From Nanobdellota archaeon (GTDB lineage Archaea; Nanobdellota; Nanobdellia; Parvarchaeales; Parvarchaeaceae), in contig JAKATQ010000042.1 of NCBI GenBank assembly GCA_021818665.1, positions 1-7,754 on the forward strand: DNA of 7,754 nucleotides, read 5' to 3'. Below, in pieces: positions 1-6,361 of this stretch; the stretch's first letter is position 1, and each line of letters starts with the position of its first letter. Both the position numbers and the translations under genes were made by a program. A model generated the notes under the pieces. It was given only the letters and a program-made list of their open reading frames with translations, made no database searches and had not been told where the DNA came from.

Positions 1-1
1 C

Positions 2-1027
2 CGATCGCAACTTTATGCGTTTTCAGACAAAAAGGGAGAGCGACTAGCTTTGCGGCCGGAGCAGACACTCTCAAGACTGAGGGTCGTGGCGGAAAATAAA
101 TCGCTTGTAAAGCCTTTCAAGGCGTATAGCATAGGACAGGTATGGAGATACGAGGACCCTAGCAAAGGCAGCTACAGGGAATTCTTGCAGGCAGACATAG
201 ACGTTTACGGCTCTTCTAGTACACGCTATGACGCAGAAATCATTGCATGCATAGATTTTGCACTGAAAAGACTCGGCATAACGGATTATAAGATAAGCCT
301 TAACAATCGTAAGATATTGCAGGGACTTATAGATGACATAGGCGCATCGCCTCTCGATGGCCTGCAAATCTTAAGAGAGCTAGATAAGCTTAGCAAGATA
401 GGCGAAATCGAGGTCATTGAGAGGATTTCTAAAATCGTCGGAGCGGAAAAGGCCAAGAAAGTGAAAAATTACCTGAGCGGAGACTACAAGACGGACCAGA
501 CCGGTAGAAACGAGATTTCGGAACTCATAGAGGCGCTAAAAGAATACGACATAAAGAACGTGATCTGGGATAAGACCCTCGTTCGCGGCAATGCATATTA
601 TGATGGCAACATATTCGAGTTCGTAGAAAATTCGATCGGCACGGTAGCCGGAGGGGGCAGATACGATCGTCTCAGTGCTCAGTTCGAGGTCGCGATGCCG
701 ATAGTAGGCGGCGCAATAGGATTCGAACGAGTCATGGAAGTGATAAAATCCAACGCGATAGAAGATTTTACCGAAAGCTATTGCGTGATAAGTGTGGATA
801 ACGATAAAAAGGCACTGGAAATCGCATCAAGATTGAGAGAGCGCGGGCTAAAAACGGACATTCTGCTAGACAAGACTTCACTTTCCAAAGGGCTGGATTA
901 CTGTAACTCTAAAAAGATACGCTACGCCGTGATAGTCGGAAATAAGGACTTAAAGGCCGGGAAAATAACCATAAGAGACTTAAAAGAAAAGAAGGACAGG
1001 ACAGTGCAGGAAAAAGAACTCGGGTAG
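2..1027 (+). CDS. hisS: Histidyl-tRNA synthetase, 5'-truncated by window edge
   Basis: Class II aminoacyl-tRNA synthetase that charges tRNA-His in the cytosol. The frame is open from base 2 and begins RSQLYAFSDKKGERLALRPEQT, so the TTG at 50 is an internal Leu codon and not the start. 341 residues are visible. Against a usual length of about 420, roughly 80 N-terminal residues including motif 1 lie outside the window. Counting from base 2, visible landmarks are: LRPEQT (ATP/histidine site) near 17-22; motif 2 from VWRYEDP to REFLQADIDVYG at 47-70; histidine motif RGNAYYDGNIFE at 195-206; AGGGRYDRL at 216-224; motif 3 GGAIGFERV at 236-244; and a complete anticodon-binding domain from about 257 to the end. 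The REFLQADIDV form resembles archaeal and eukaryotic HisRS rather than the bacterial form. RGNAYYDGN departs from the usual RGLDYYTG, but the catalytic Arg and the YY are kept. It converges on the sulfatase-like gene with a 7-base gap. Confidence 0.96.
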   Translation, partial: RSQLYAFSDKKGERLALRPEQTLSRLRVVAENKSLVKPFKAYSIGQVWRYEDPSKGSYREFLQADIDVYGSSSTRYDAEIIACIDFALKRLGITDYKISLNNRKILQGLIDDIGASPLDGLQILRELDKLSKIGEIEVIERISKIVGAEKAKKVKNYLSGDYKTDQTGRNEISELIEALKEYDIKNVIWDKTLVRGNAYYDGNIFEFVENSIGTVAGGGRYDRLSAQFEVAMPIVGGAIGFERVMEVIKSNAIEDFTESYCVISVDNDKKALEIASRLRERGLKTDILLDKTSLSKGLDYCNSKKIRYAVIVGNKDLKAGKITIRDLKEKKDRTVQEKELG

Positions 1028-1034
1028 AGCAGGC

Positions 1035-2360
1035 TTAAAAGTCCGGCAGGGCGAATCTTTCTCCACCTCTAAACATATCTAACTCGCTAAGCATGTGCCT
1101 GACCGTCCACTTATATTCATGCGGATCCACGGGCCTGTCGCGGTGTAGGAACTCTTCGATCGTGCCGTCCGTACCATTTACGGTCAGTTTGAAATCGTCC
1201 TTATACATGACTTTCCGTTTCTTTTCATATTTGTCTTTTACGTAGTCTTTTCTGTGGTGATATCCACCGGGCAGCACGGTTACGTCTCCGTAGGCCTCTG
1301 AAAAAGCGGCCTCTTTGGTGAGGTCCGAGTCATCTCCGCCTTCCAGTATGCTTCTTATCATGGCGGGCACGTGTACGAGGCTTTGATAGCCTCGCCGTCT
1401 TTTGAACTTCTTGTTTTTAGGGTACTTTACGATCATAGGTATGCGGGTTATCTCATCATACAGGTAAGTGTTGTGGTACATGTAACCGTGTTCGTTGAAG
1501 GCCTGTCCATGATCCGAAGTTATGATAAGAAGAGTGTCATCGTACACGCCCCGTGATTTTAGTACACTGACTAGGCGTCCTATCGCGGCGTCTAGATATT
1601 CCGATTCATATATATATTGTTTTTTAAGATAGCGTACTTTTCCAGCAGATATTTTCCTTATCCCTGTAAAATTGTCCCACGTCTCTTTCGGCAGGTATCC
1701 CTTGTACGGCTCGTGCATTTCTACGTAGTTTATAAAATAAAAGAAAGGCAGACTAAGTTTTCCGTTTAAAATTATGTCGTTTGTAAGCGAAGACCCTTTC
1801 TCCATCGGGTAATTCAACGCCTTGTTGGCTTTTATTATTCTTCGCCACGCAGAAGCATATTTGAAAAGAGTTCCGAATCGCCTTTGTTTTACAAGCTCTT
1901 TGGCGATCTCCGAAGGACTCGCCCCGAGCTTCCTGGCCTCTAAGAAGATTTTGCTTTCTTTCATTTTAGGAGCAGGGTCCAAACTCAAGAAAAACTTAAA
2001 GCCCTTATCAAACCCGGACAGAGGGGACACCATAACGTTACTGGACACGCCGTAAGTTTCATATCCGCGCCTTGAGAAGTATTCTGCTACGCGCTCCGTC
2101 TTTAATGCATTATGGTACTTTGTAAGATTGAGAAGCTTTATTTTTTCGGTCTCGTGCACTCCATGCTCGTTGGGATATAATCCTGTAAACAAAGATACAT
2201 GGGACGGAAAAGTCCAAGGTGACGGTGCTATGGCGTTATCGTATACAACGGCTTCCTTGGCAAGCGTTTCAATATAGGGAGTCTTTGCCGGGCCCCCATA
2301 TAGTCCAAGAACGTCTTTTCTAAGAGTATCGCAGACTACCAACATTACATTTACCTGCAT
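1035..2360 (-). CDS. Sulfatase-fold hydrolase/transferase (alkaline phosphatase superfamily) with Thr at the nucleophile position
   Basis: 441-residue protein of the sulfatase/phosphatase superfamily. The N-terminal strand and metal motif NVMLVVCDTLR gives Asp11. The nucleophile loop is SPWTFPSHVSLFTG (47-60). EMHEPY gives His216, TSDHG gives Asp283/His284, and NEHGYMYHN (289-297) supplies further His residues. Sulfatases use C/S-x-P-x-R, whose Cys/Ser becomes formylglycine. Here the aligned residues are T50-F-P-S-H54, so formylglycine chemistry is not expected. A Thr nucleophile, as in phosphatase or phosphoglycerol/phosphoethanolamine transferase relatives, is an inference. No signal peptide or membrane segment is apparent, so the protein is probably cytosolic. 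The start at 2360 is supported by a TATA box 22-29 bases upstream (leaderless). Its 3' end is convergent with hisS, and T-rich tracts on the minus strand at about 981-1015, inside hisS, may end its transcript. The substrate is unknown. Neighbouring glycan genes suggest a modified sugar or phosphoglycan. Confidence 0.85.
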   Translation of the reverse strand: MQVNVMLVVCDTLRKDVLGLYGGPAKTPYIETLAKEAVVYDNAIAPSPWTFPSHVSLFTGLYPNEHGVHETEKIKLLNLTKYHNALKTERVAEYFSRRGYETYGVSSNVMVSPLSGFDKGFKFFLSLDPAPKMKESKIFLEARKLGASPSEIAKELVKQRRFGTLFKYASAWRRIIKANKALNYPMEKGSSLTNDIILNGKLSLPFFYFINYVEMHEPYKGYLPKETWDNFTGIRKISAGKVRYLKKQYIYESEYLDAAIGRLVSVLKSRGVYDDTLLIITSDHGQAFNEHGYMYHNTYLYDEITRIPMIVKYPKNKKFKRRRGYQSLVHVPAMIRSILEGGDDSDLTKEAAFSEAYGDVTVLPGGYHHRKDYVKDKYEKKRKVMYKDDFKLTVNGTDGTIEEFLHRDRPVDPHEYKWTVRHMLSELDMFRGGERFALPDF

Positions 2361-2381
2361 AGAGCATTACTCACAGCGCGG

Positions 2382-2389
2382 TATTTAAA
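2382..2389 (-). promoter_or_regulatory. TATA box of the sulfatase-like gene
   Basis: On the minus strand this reads TTTAAATA, 22-29 bases before the ATG at 2360. It is preceded directly by AAAAACAAAG, an A-rich stretch suited to a TFB recognition element (BRE). With archaeal spacing, transcription would start at or next to the ATG, giving a leaderless mRNA. No Shine-Dalgarno sequence is visible. Confidence 0.7.
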
Positions 2390-2555
2390 CTTTGTTTTTA
2401 TCGCGGCGTATCTGTGCAGAACGATACAAAAAAGTTGTTTCTTTATACATTATTAAGACATCTAAATGGCTCGGGATTATTACTCTCCCGAAACGACTGG
2501 CGAGAAAAATGCAAAAACGCGGCAAACTGGAATAAAATGCTAGTAAGCGCATATC

Positions 2556-2564
2556 TTTAAATTT
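2556..2564 (+). promoter_or_regulatory. TATA box of the first GT4 glycosyltransferase
   Basis: TTTAAATTT lies 26-34 bases before the ATG at 2590. Transcription would start a few bases upstream of the start codon, giving no leader or a very short one. There is no convincing ribosome binding site in the remaining bases, consistent with leaderless initiation. Confidence 0.6.
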
Positions 2565-2589
2565 ACTGCCGGATTAATTCTCTTTTAGT

Positions 2590-3726
2590 ATGTCTGTCAA
2601 GAAAACTATCCTGATTACGAATGTTTCCATGATAAACGCCTTCGGCGGAGAAGAACGTTTTACAGATAATCTAGTAAGGAACCTATCAAAAATGTATAAT
2701 GTTGTTTATGTCGGTAACCTATACAAAGAAGACGGTTCGTTTGTTTCAAAATACAAAAAAGCGATACCCGCGTTTAGAAGCGATTGGCTCGTTAATCTCC
2801 CTAGGCTAATTAAAAGGCGGCCGTTTGTAAAACTTCTTAGGGCCTTTCCGTCTATTAAAAGACTTTTTGTGACGCGTCTAAATCTCCACGTAGATTTAGT
2901 AATATCAAATTCCGCTATAGACGATATAGCTTTGCTTGACCAGCCACTATTTAGGTATGGCGGGATAATCATAATCCCTCATTCTCCAGGCATAAGATTC
3001 GATGGTGTCTACCCAAGATTACTTATAAATAATCATAAATTCAGAATAGTTGCCCTAAATAAAACAATGTCGCGGAAGCTTTTTAAAAAGTATGGTGCTA
3101 AAAACGTAAAATTGATAAACCCAACGGTTCAGGAAAAAACACACGACAATGGCGGCGCTAATTCTATCGAAAACGCAGATTTCATAAAACGTCGCATTTT
3201 AATCGTTAGCATAGGCAGACTGGAAGAAAAGCAAAAAAAATTGTCTTTAGCCATAAAAGCGTTCTCTAAGTTAGATAGAAAAATGGACGCGGCGTTTATA
3301 ATTGCCGGAGCCGGAAAGGACCACAACAGATATGTCAGATTAATACGTCGTTTGAACCTGCAAAATAGTATAAAGCTTATAGGAAAGATAAGTGAAAAGG
3401 AGAAAAACTTCTTGTTTAAAATGGCCTTGATATATCTCCAGCCATCTGCCAAGGAGAATTTTAGTGTAGCTATGGTAGAGGCGATGCAGGCCGGCGCCAT
3501 CCCCATAGTGACTAGAACTGATTCTTCAAAAGATCTTATAAAAAATGGCAGAAACGGGTTCTTTATAGAGCCTAATCCAGAAAGTATAGCACATAAAATA
3601 ACCCAGATATCAAAAATGAGCGTGCAAAAAATCCGTAGTTTAAGGAAAAATTCTAGAAATAGCGTTAAACAACTTACTCCGAAGAATATGATTAAAAAAT
3701 ATATACGATTGATAGAGTCTTTTTAG
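2590..3726 (+). CDS. GT4-family glycosyltransferase
   Basis: 378-residue GT-B-fold enzyme that would move a sugar from a nucleotide-sugar donor to a growing glycan on the cytoplasmic side of the membrane. The N-terminal Rossmann half starts ILITNVSMINAFGGEE, with the glycine loop at 19-20. The C-terminal donor half begins at about 203 with ILIVSIGRLEEKQKK (Arg210 and following Lys residues, the usual R/K phosphate contacts) and continues with FIIAGAG at 236-242. The family EX7E motif is ENFSVAMVE, with Glu289 and Glu297. The sequence ends near EPNPESIAHKI and a basic tail, and the length is normal for the family. No membrane segment is seen. It forms a single-gene unit with its own TATA box and ends 10 bases from the convergent gmhA stop. 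A run of eight A at 3233-3240 falls in the GRLEEKQKK region, but the frame stays intact. Donor and acceptor cannot be told from sequence. The heptose genes next door make a heptosyl donor possible. Confidence 0.88.
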   Translation: MSVKKTILITNVSMINAFGGEERFTDNLVRNLSKMYNVVYVGNLYKEDGSFVSKYKKAIPAFRSDWLVNLPRLIKRRPFVKLLRAFPSIKRLFVTRLNLHVDLVISNSAIDDIALLDQPLFRYGGIIIIPHSPGIRFDGVYPRLLINNHKFRIVALNKTMSRKLFKKYGAKNVKLINPTVQEKTHDNGGANSIENADFIKRRILIVSIGRLEEKQKKLSLAIKAFSKLDRKMDAAFIIAGAGKDHNRYVRLIRRLNLQNSIKLIGKISEKEKNFLFKMALIYLQPSAKENFSVAMVEAMQAGAIPIVTRTDSSKDLIKNGRNGFFIEPNPESIAHKITQISKMSVQKIRSLRKNSRNSVKQLTPKNMIKKYIRLIESF

Positions 3727-3736
3727 ACGATTAGAA

Positions 3737-4348
3737 CTACGTCCGTAGGACACGGGGTAATTTTAATAGTTCGTCAAGAATCATGCACAATGTGTGTATT
3801 ATAGCAATATGGACTTCCTGGATTATTGGGGTTTTATCTGAATCTACAGTGATAGTCTTTTCTGCGATGTTTATAAGTTTTCCGCCACTCCTGCCAGTAA
3901 GTGCAACCGTATAAGCCCCTAATTTTCTAGCTTCGTTTATGCCGTTTATGACGTTTTTTGAATTTCCAGAAGTGCTTATGCCAACTACAAAGTCGCCTTT
4001 TTGGACCAATCCCTGTACCTGTCTAGAGAAGACTTCCTCATAAGAGTAGTCATTTCCTATCGCTGTTAGTGTAGAGGTGTTCGTAGTCAAAGCTATCGCA
4101 GGCAATGATTTTCTTTCATTCATAAAGCGCCCGCTTAACTCTGCCGCCATGTGCTGTGCGTCTGCCGCGGATCCGCCATTGCCAAATGTAACTAATTTGT
4201 GACCAGTCGCTATTGCACCATAAAGCTTCTCACCGATGACATAAAGTTCGTCCGCATTTAGTAACTTTCTAGCTTCAGCACCTTCGTCTATATAAGTTCT
4301 GATTTTCATGAGTACCGACTTAAGTCCGATATTCTTCTCGTTAGTCAT
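3737..4348 (-). CDS. gmhA: Phosphoheptose (sedoheptulose 7-phosphate) isomerase
   Basis: 203-residue SIS-domain protein, close to the usual size of about 190-200. GmhA converts D-sedoheptulose 7-phosphate to D-glycero-D-manno-heptose 7-phosphate in the cytosol, the first step of ADP- or GDP-heptose synthesis. The phosphate-binding loop is FGNGGSAADAQHMAAEL (55-71), followed by GISTSGNS (123-130) and IIQEVHIAIIH (175-185). His66, Glu70, Gln177 and His185 line up at a constant +5 offset with the metal/catalytic His61, Glu65, Gln172 and His180 that I recall for bacterial GmhA, so all four key residues seem present. The related SIS protein DiaA is the main alternative, but the paired kinase favours GmhA. 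Its ATG lies inside the end of hddA (8-base overlap, ATGACTAA), so the two are co-transcribed and probably translationally coupled. No promoter of its own is seen. Confidence 0.92.
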   Translation of the reverse strand: MTNEKNIGLKSVLMKIRTYIDEGAEARKLLNADELYVIGEKLYGAIATGHKLVTFGNGGSAADAQHMAAELSGRFMNERKSLPAIALTTNTSTLTAIGNDYSYEEVFSRQVQGLVQKGDFVVGISTSGNSKNVINGINEARKLGAYTVALTGRSGGKLINIAEKTITVDSDKTPIIQEVHIAIIHTLCMILDELLKLPRVLRT

Positions 4349-5351
4349 TTCTAGTCCACACTTCCAGTCCGCTAGGCACGAACTCTACGGCGTTTACTTC
4401 GTATTTTTTTGAAAGAGCCGTCATAAGTTTATAGCGATGCTCTTCGTTCGTAACCAAAAGCGCGTATCCGCCACCGCCAGCACCCAATAATTTACCGCCG
4501 ATCGCCCCGTATTTTTTGGCTAGTTTAAATATGGTGTCTATAGCCTTGTTTGAAATGCCCGGGGACAGAAGTTTTTTGTGTGACCATTCCTCTGCAAGTA
4601 GTGGACCCAATTCGTCTATCTGGTCTTTATACAACACATTTTTTATCTCGATTGCGAGCGATTTTATCTTATCATAGTGGTCTAATATTTTCTGGTCTGA
4701 TAAACGGGTCTTTTGAGTTTTTATTATGTGACTAGACAAACGAGTAGAACCAGTGTTTACTAGCAAAGTACGGAACTGTAAGTCATAGATAGTGCTCTTC
4801 TTTAAACGCATCTGGTTAATCACTACATTCGACCGCGAAAATTCCATAAAATTAAAGCCACCAAAAGTTGCGGCGTATTGGTCTTGTTTTCCACCTTCTA
4901 TCGCCAAATCTTGACGTTCTATCTTATACGCCGTTTCTGCAAGCTCATAGGTCCCCATATTCAAATTCAACCATGTGTTGAAAGCACCGACAAGAGCGAC
5001 AATCATAGCAGAAGACGAACCCAGTCCGGATCCGTACACAACATCACTATGCGTCATAATATCAAAACCGATCTTCGGTGAGAAGTGCTTCATTATTGCG
5101 TTGAAAAACTTTGATTTATCAGTGTTATGGTGAGTTTTATTTATATAACCCGAATAATCAATGCCGAAATTCTCTTCTCTTATGCGAAACTTATTGTCGT
5201 CACGGGGGCGGAGAGTGACATAGTTATATTTTGCTATCGTTGCTGATATAACTGCTCCACCGTGGGTCTCATAATATTCTCTTATATCGGTCCCGCCGCC
5301 GGCGAAACTTACTCGCAGAGGAGTTCTCGCTCGTATTAAGAATTTATGCAT
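4341..5351 (-). CDS. hddA: D-glycero-D-manno-heptose 7-phosphate kinase (GHMP family)
   Basis: 336-residue GHMP kinase that would phosphorylate C1 of D-glycero-D-manno-heptose 7-phosphate to give the alpha-1,7-bisphosphate for GDP-heptose. Motif 1 is RTPLRVSFAGGGTD (9-22), followed by HGGAVISATIAKYNYVTLRPR in the HddA style. Motif 2, the phosphate loop, is GSGLGSSSAM (107-116). GGKQDQYAATFGGF is at 153-166. Motif 3 is GGKLLGAGGGGYALL (285-299). The open frame extends upstream to 5465, but I chose the ATG at 5351. It gives the family length and places RTPLR nine residues in, and a TATA box lies 25-33 bases before it; the 38 extra residues look unlike the family and would contain that TATA box. 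The gene is first in a two-gene unit with gmhA. Other GHMP sugar kinases (fucose or galactose type) are possible, but the gmhA pairing makes HddA the best call. Confidence 0.88.
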   Translation of the reverse strand: MHKFLIRARTPLRVSFAGGGTDIREYYETHGGAVISATIAKYNYVTLRPRDDNKFRIREENFGIDYSGYINKTHHNTDKSKFFNAIMKHFSPKIGFDIMTHSDVVYGSGLGSSSAMIVALVGAFNTWLNLNMGTYELAETAYKIERQDLAIEGGKQDQYAATFGGFNFMEFSRSNVVINQMRLKKSTIYDLQFRTLLVNTGSTRLSSHIIKTQKTRLSDQKILDHYDKIKSLAIEIKNVLYKDQIDELGPLLAEEWSHKKLLSPGISNKAIDTIFKLAKKYGAIGGKLLGAGGGGYALLVTNEEHRYKLMTALSKKYEVNAVEFVPSGLEVWTRND

Positions 5352-5375
5352 ACTTAGTATCTTATTAAGCTGTAA

Positions 5376-5384
5376 ATTTAATAA
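5376..5384 (-). promoter_or_regulatory. TATA box of the hddA-gmhA unit
   Basis: The minus strand reads TTATTAAAT, 25-33 bases before the ATG at 5351. AAAAACAAAG stands just upstream (5386-5395), the same ten bases that precede the sulfatase-gene TATA box. This supports the shorter hddA start and a leader of zero to a few bases. Confidence 0.65.
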
Positions 5385-5452
5385 GCTTTGTTTTTGGATA
5401 TTTTGTAAAAACATATGGGGTGTGGGAGCTTTGATATGGATACTAAAATAAG

Positions 5453-5461
5453 TTTTAAATA
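5453..5461 (+). promoter_or_regulatory. TATA box of the GT2/GT-A-like gene
   Basis: TTTTAAATA lies 22-30 bases before the ATG at 5483, the position expected for a leaderless archaeal mRNA. It shares the 131-base divergent region with the hddA promoter, and the two TATA boxes are about 70 bases apart. Confidence 0.7.
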
Positions 5462-5482
5462 GCATGTTAATTTAGACTTAAA

Positions 5483-6361
5483 ATGGAAACAGTCGGAGCA
5501 TACGCTTTTATAACAAAAGACTGGAAAGAGAAAGATTTTCCACTTGATTTGTGGCTAAAATGGCACCTCAAATTATTCGATAAGGTATCTTTAGTAACAT
5601 ATGGAAAGTTCGATGTTCCATACAGAAATAATCCTAAACTTATACTTGGTACGATGGCACCAGTAAGCAGAAAAACATTTAAGTTCTACACGATGGGAAA
5701 ATTAGCGGCCCAGCATCAATTAGACACTGACTGGAAGATGATATTGGACGTTGACGAGTTTATAGCAAAGCCCATAAACGTAGTTGGACTAGACAAGAGA
5801 AAAGCCTACGCAATAAGAATGCACCCATTGTATGGAAACCCGTATACCGAATTGTTTAGCCCTACGAAAAGATTTGAAAATAAATTCGTATTGCATTACG
5901 GGGATAGAGACATTACAAATGCAAGTGCCGGAGCTGGCGTAGTACCTCCATACGCTGCAAGGCCATTGATAATAAATTCCATTAGAGACGCCTTAGTAAA
6001 GATCTTAGGCACTGGAAGACCGGCGTTTAGGTTTAAACCTTCGGTTTATTTTGAGATTTTTCATACGAGTTCTTTGAGAAACCCCAAAGCGCTGAGCGCG
6101 AAACTTAGAGAAGAAGTTAAGCGTGAAATGAACGAAGGCGTGCACTTGTCTGCGTATACGCTAAAATATCTAAACGAAGACTTTGATTATAGAGATTTTA
6201 AGAGACTTTACCCAGGCTGTTACCTCCAGAGAATAGACAAGGCTAAGCTACCAAAGATAATAATCGAAAATGAGAAAAGATTTTATTGGGCAGATTTTAG
6301 CAAAAAAGATTATAGGAAGCCAATTTTTGCCAGCGTAGCTGAATTTTTTGGCCTTATATAA
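5483..6361 (+). CDS. Probable GT-A-fold glycosyltransferase (GT2/GT92-like)
   Basis: 292-residue protein that I assign by motif only. The opening, AYAFITKDWKEKDFPLDLWLKWH, followed by LFDKVSLVTYG, resembles the start of Glyco_tranf_2_4/GT92-like enzymes, where a helix precedes the first beta strand. DWKMILDVDEFI (83-94) supplies a DxD metal/nucleotide-sugar motif (Asp89, Asp91), with the Glu-Phe that usually follows it in these families. FEIFHTSSLRNPKALSAKL (190-208) looks like the late His and R-x-P-x-x-x-x-x-K segment of the same group (His194). No signal peptide or convincing membrane helix is seen, so it would act on a cytosolic or membrane-face acceptor. It is a single-gene unit with its own TATA box, divergent from hddA. 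Donor and acceptor are unknown; use of GDP-heptose is speculation from context. Confidence 0.65.
   Translation: METVGAYAFITKDWKEKDFPLDLWLKWHLKLFDKVSLVTYGKFDVPYRNNPKLILGTMAPVSRKTFKFYTMGKLAAQHQLDTDWKMILDVDEFIAKPINVVGLDKRKAYAIRMHPLYGNPYTELFSPTKRFENKFVLHYGDRDITNASAGAGVVPPYAARPLIINSIRDALVKILGTGRPAFRFKPSVYFEIFHTSSLRNPKALSAKLREEVKREMNEGVHLSAYTLKYLNEDFDYRDFKRLYPGCYLQRIDKAKLPKIIIENEKRFYWADFSKKDYRKPIFASVAEFFGLI

Larger units (their letters stand above)
2361..2589. other. Divergent intergenic region with promoters, a small hairpin and a TATA-like site
   Basis: 229 bases between divergently transcribed genes. It holds the sulfatase-gene TATA box on the left and the GT4 TATA box on the right. Between them is a third TATA-like site on the + strand, TTTATACAT at 2442-2450, and a perfect 6-bp inverted repeat TCGGGA/TCCCGA (2471-2476 and 2486-2491, 9-base loop), about where a transcript from that site would begin. 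A 25-codon frame, ATG at 2466 to TAG at 2541-2543, overlaps the hairpin but is short enough to be chance. I recognise no RNA family. Confidence 0.4.

Noticed and set aside
50..52. TTG as the start codon of hisS
   Set aside because: The frame stays open to the window edge and the upstream residues (QLYAFSDKKGERLA) match HisRS, so this is the Leu of LRPEQT.
3129..3506. 125-codon frame opposite the first GT4 gene
   Set aside because: It is antisense to the conserved donor-binding half of a clear GT4 enzyme, with no promoter or recognisable motif; it is a shadow of the coding strand.
3717..3728. GTCT-TTTT-AGAC inverted repeat at the end of the first GT4 gene as a terminator
   Set aside because: The stem is only 4 bp, overlaps the stop codon and has no following T-tract; it is too weak to call.
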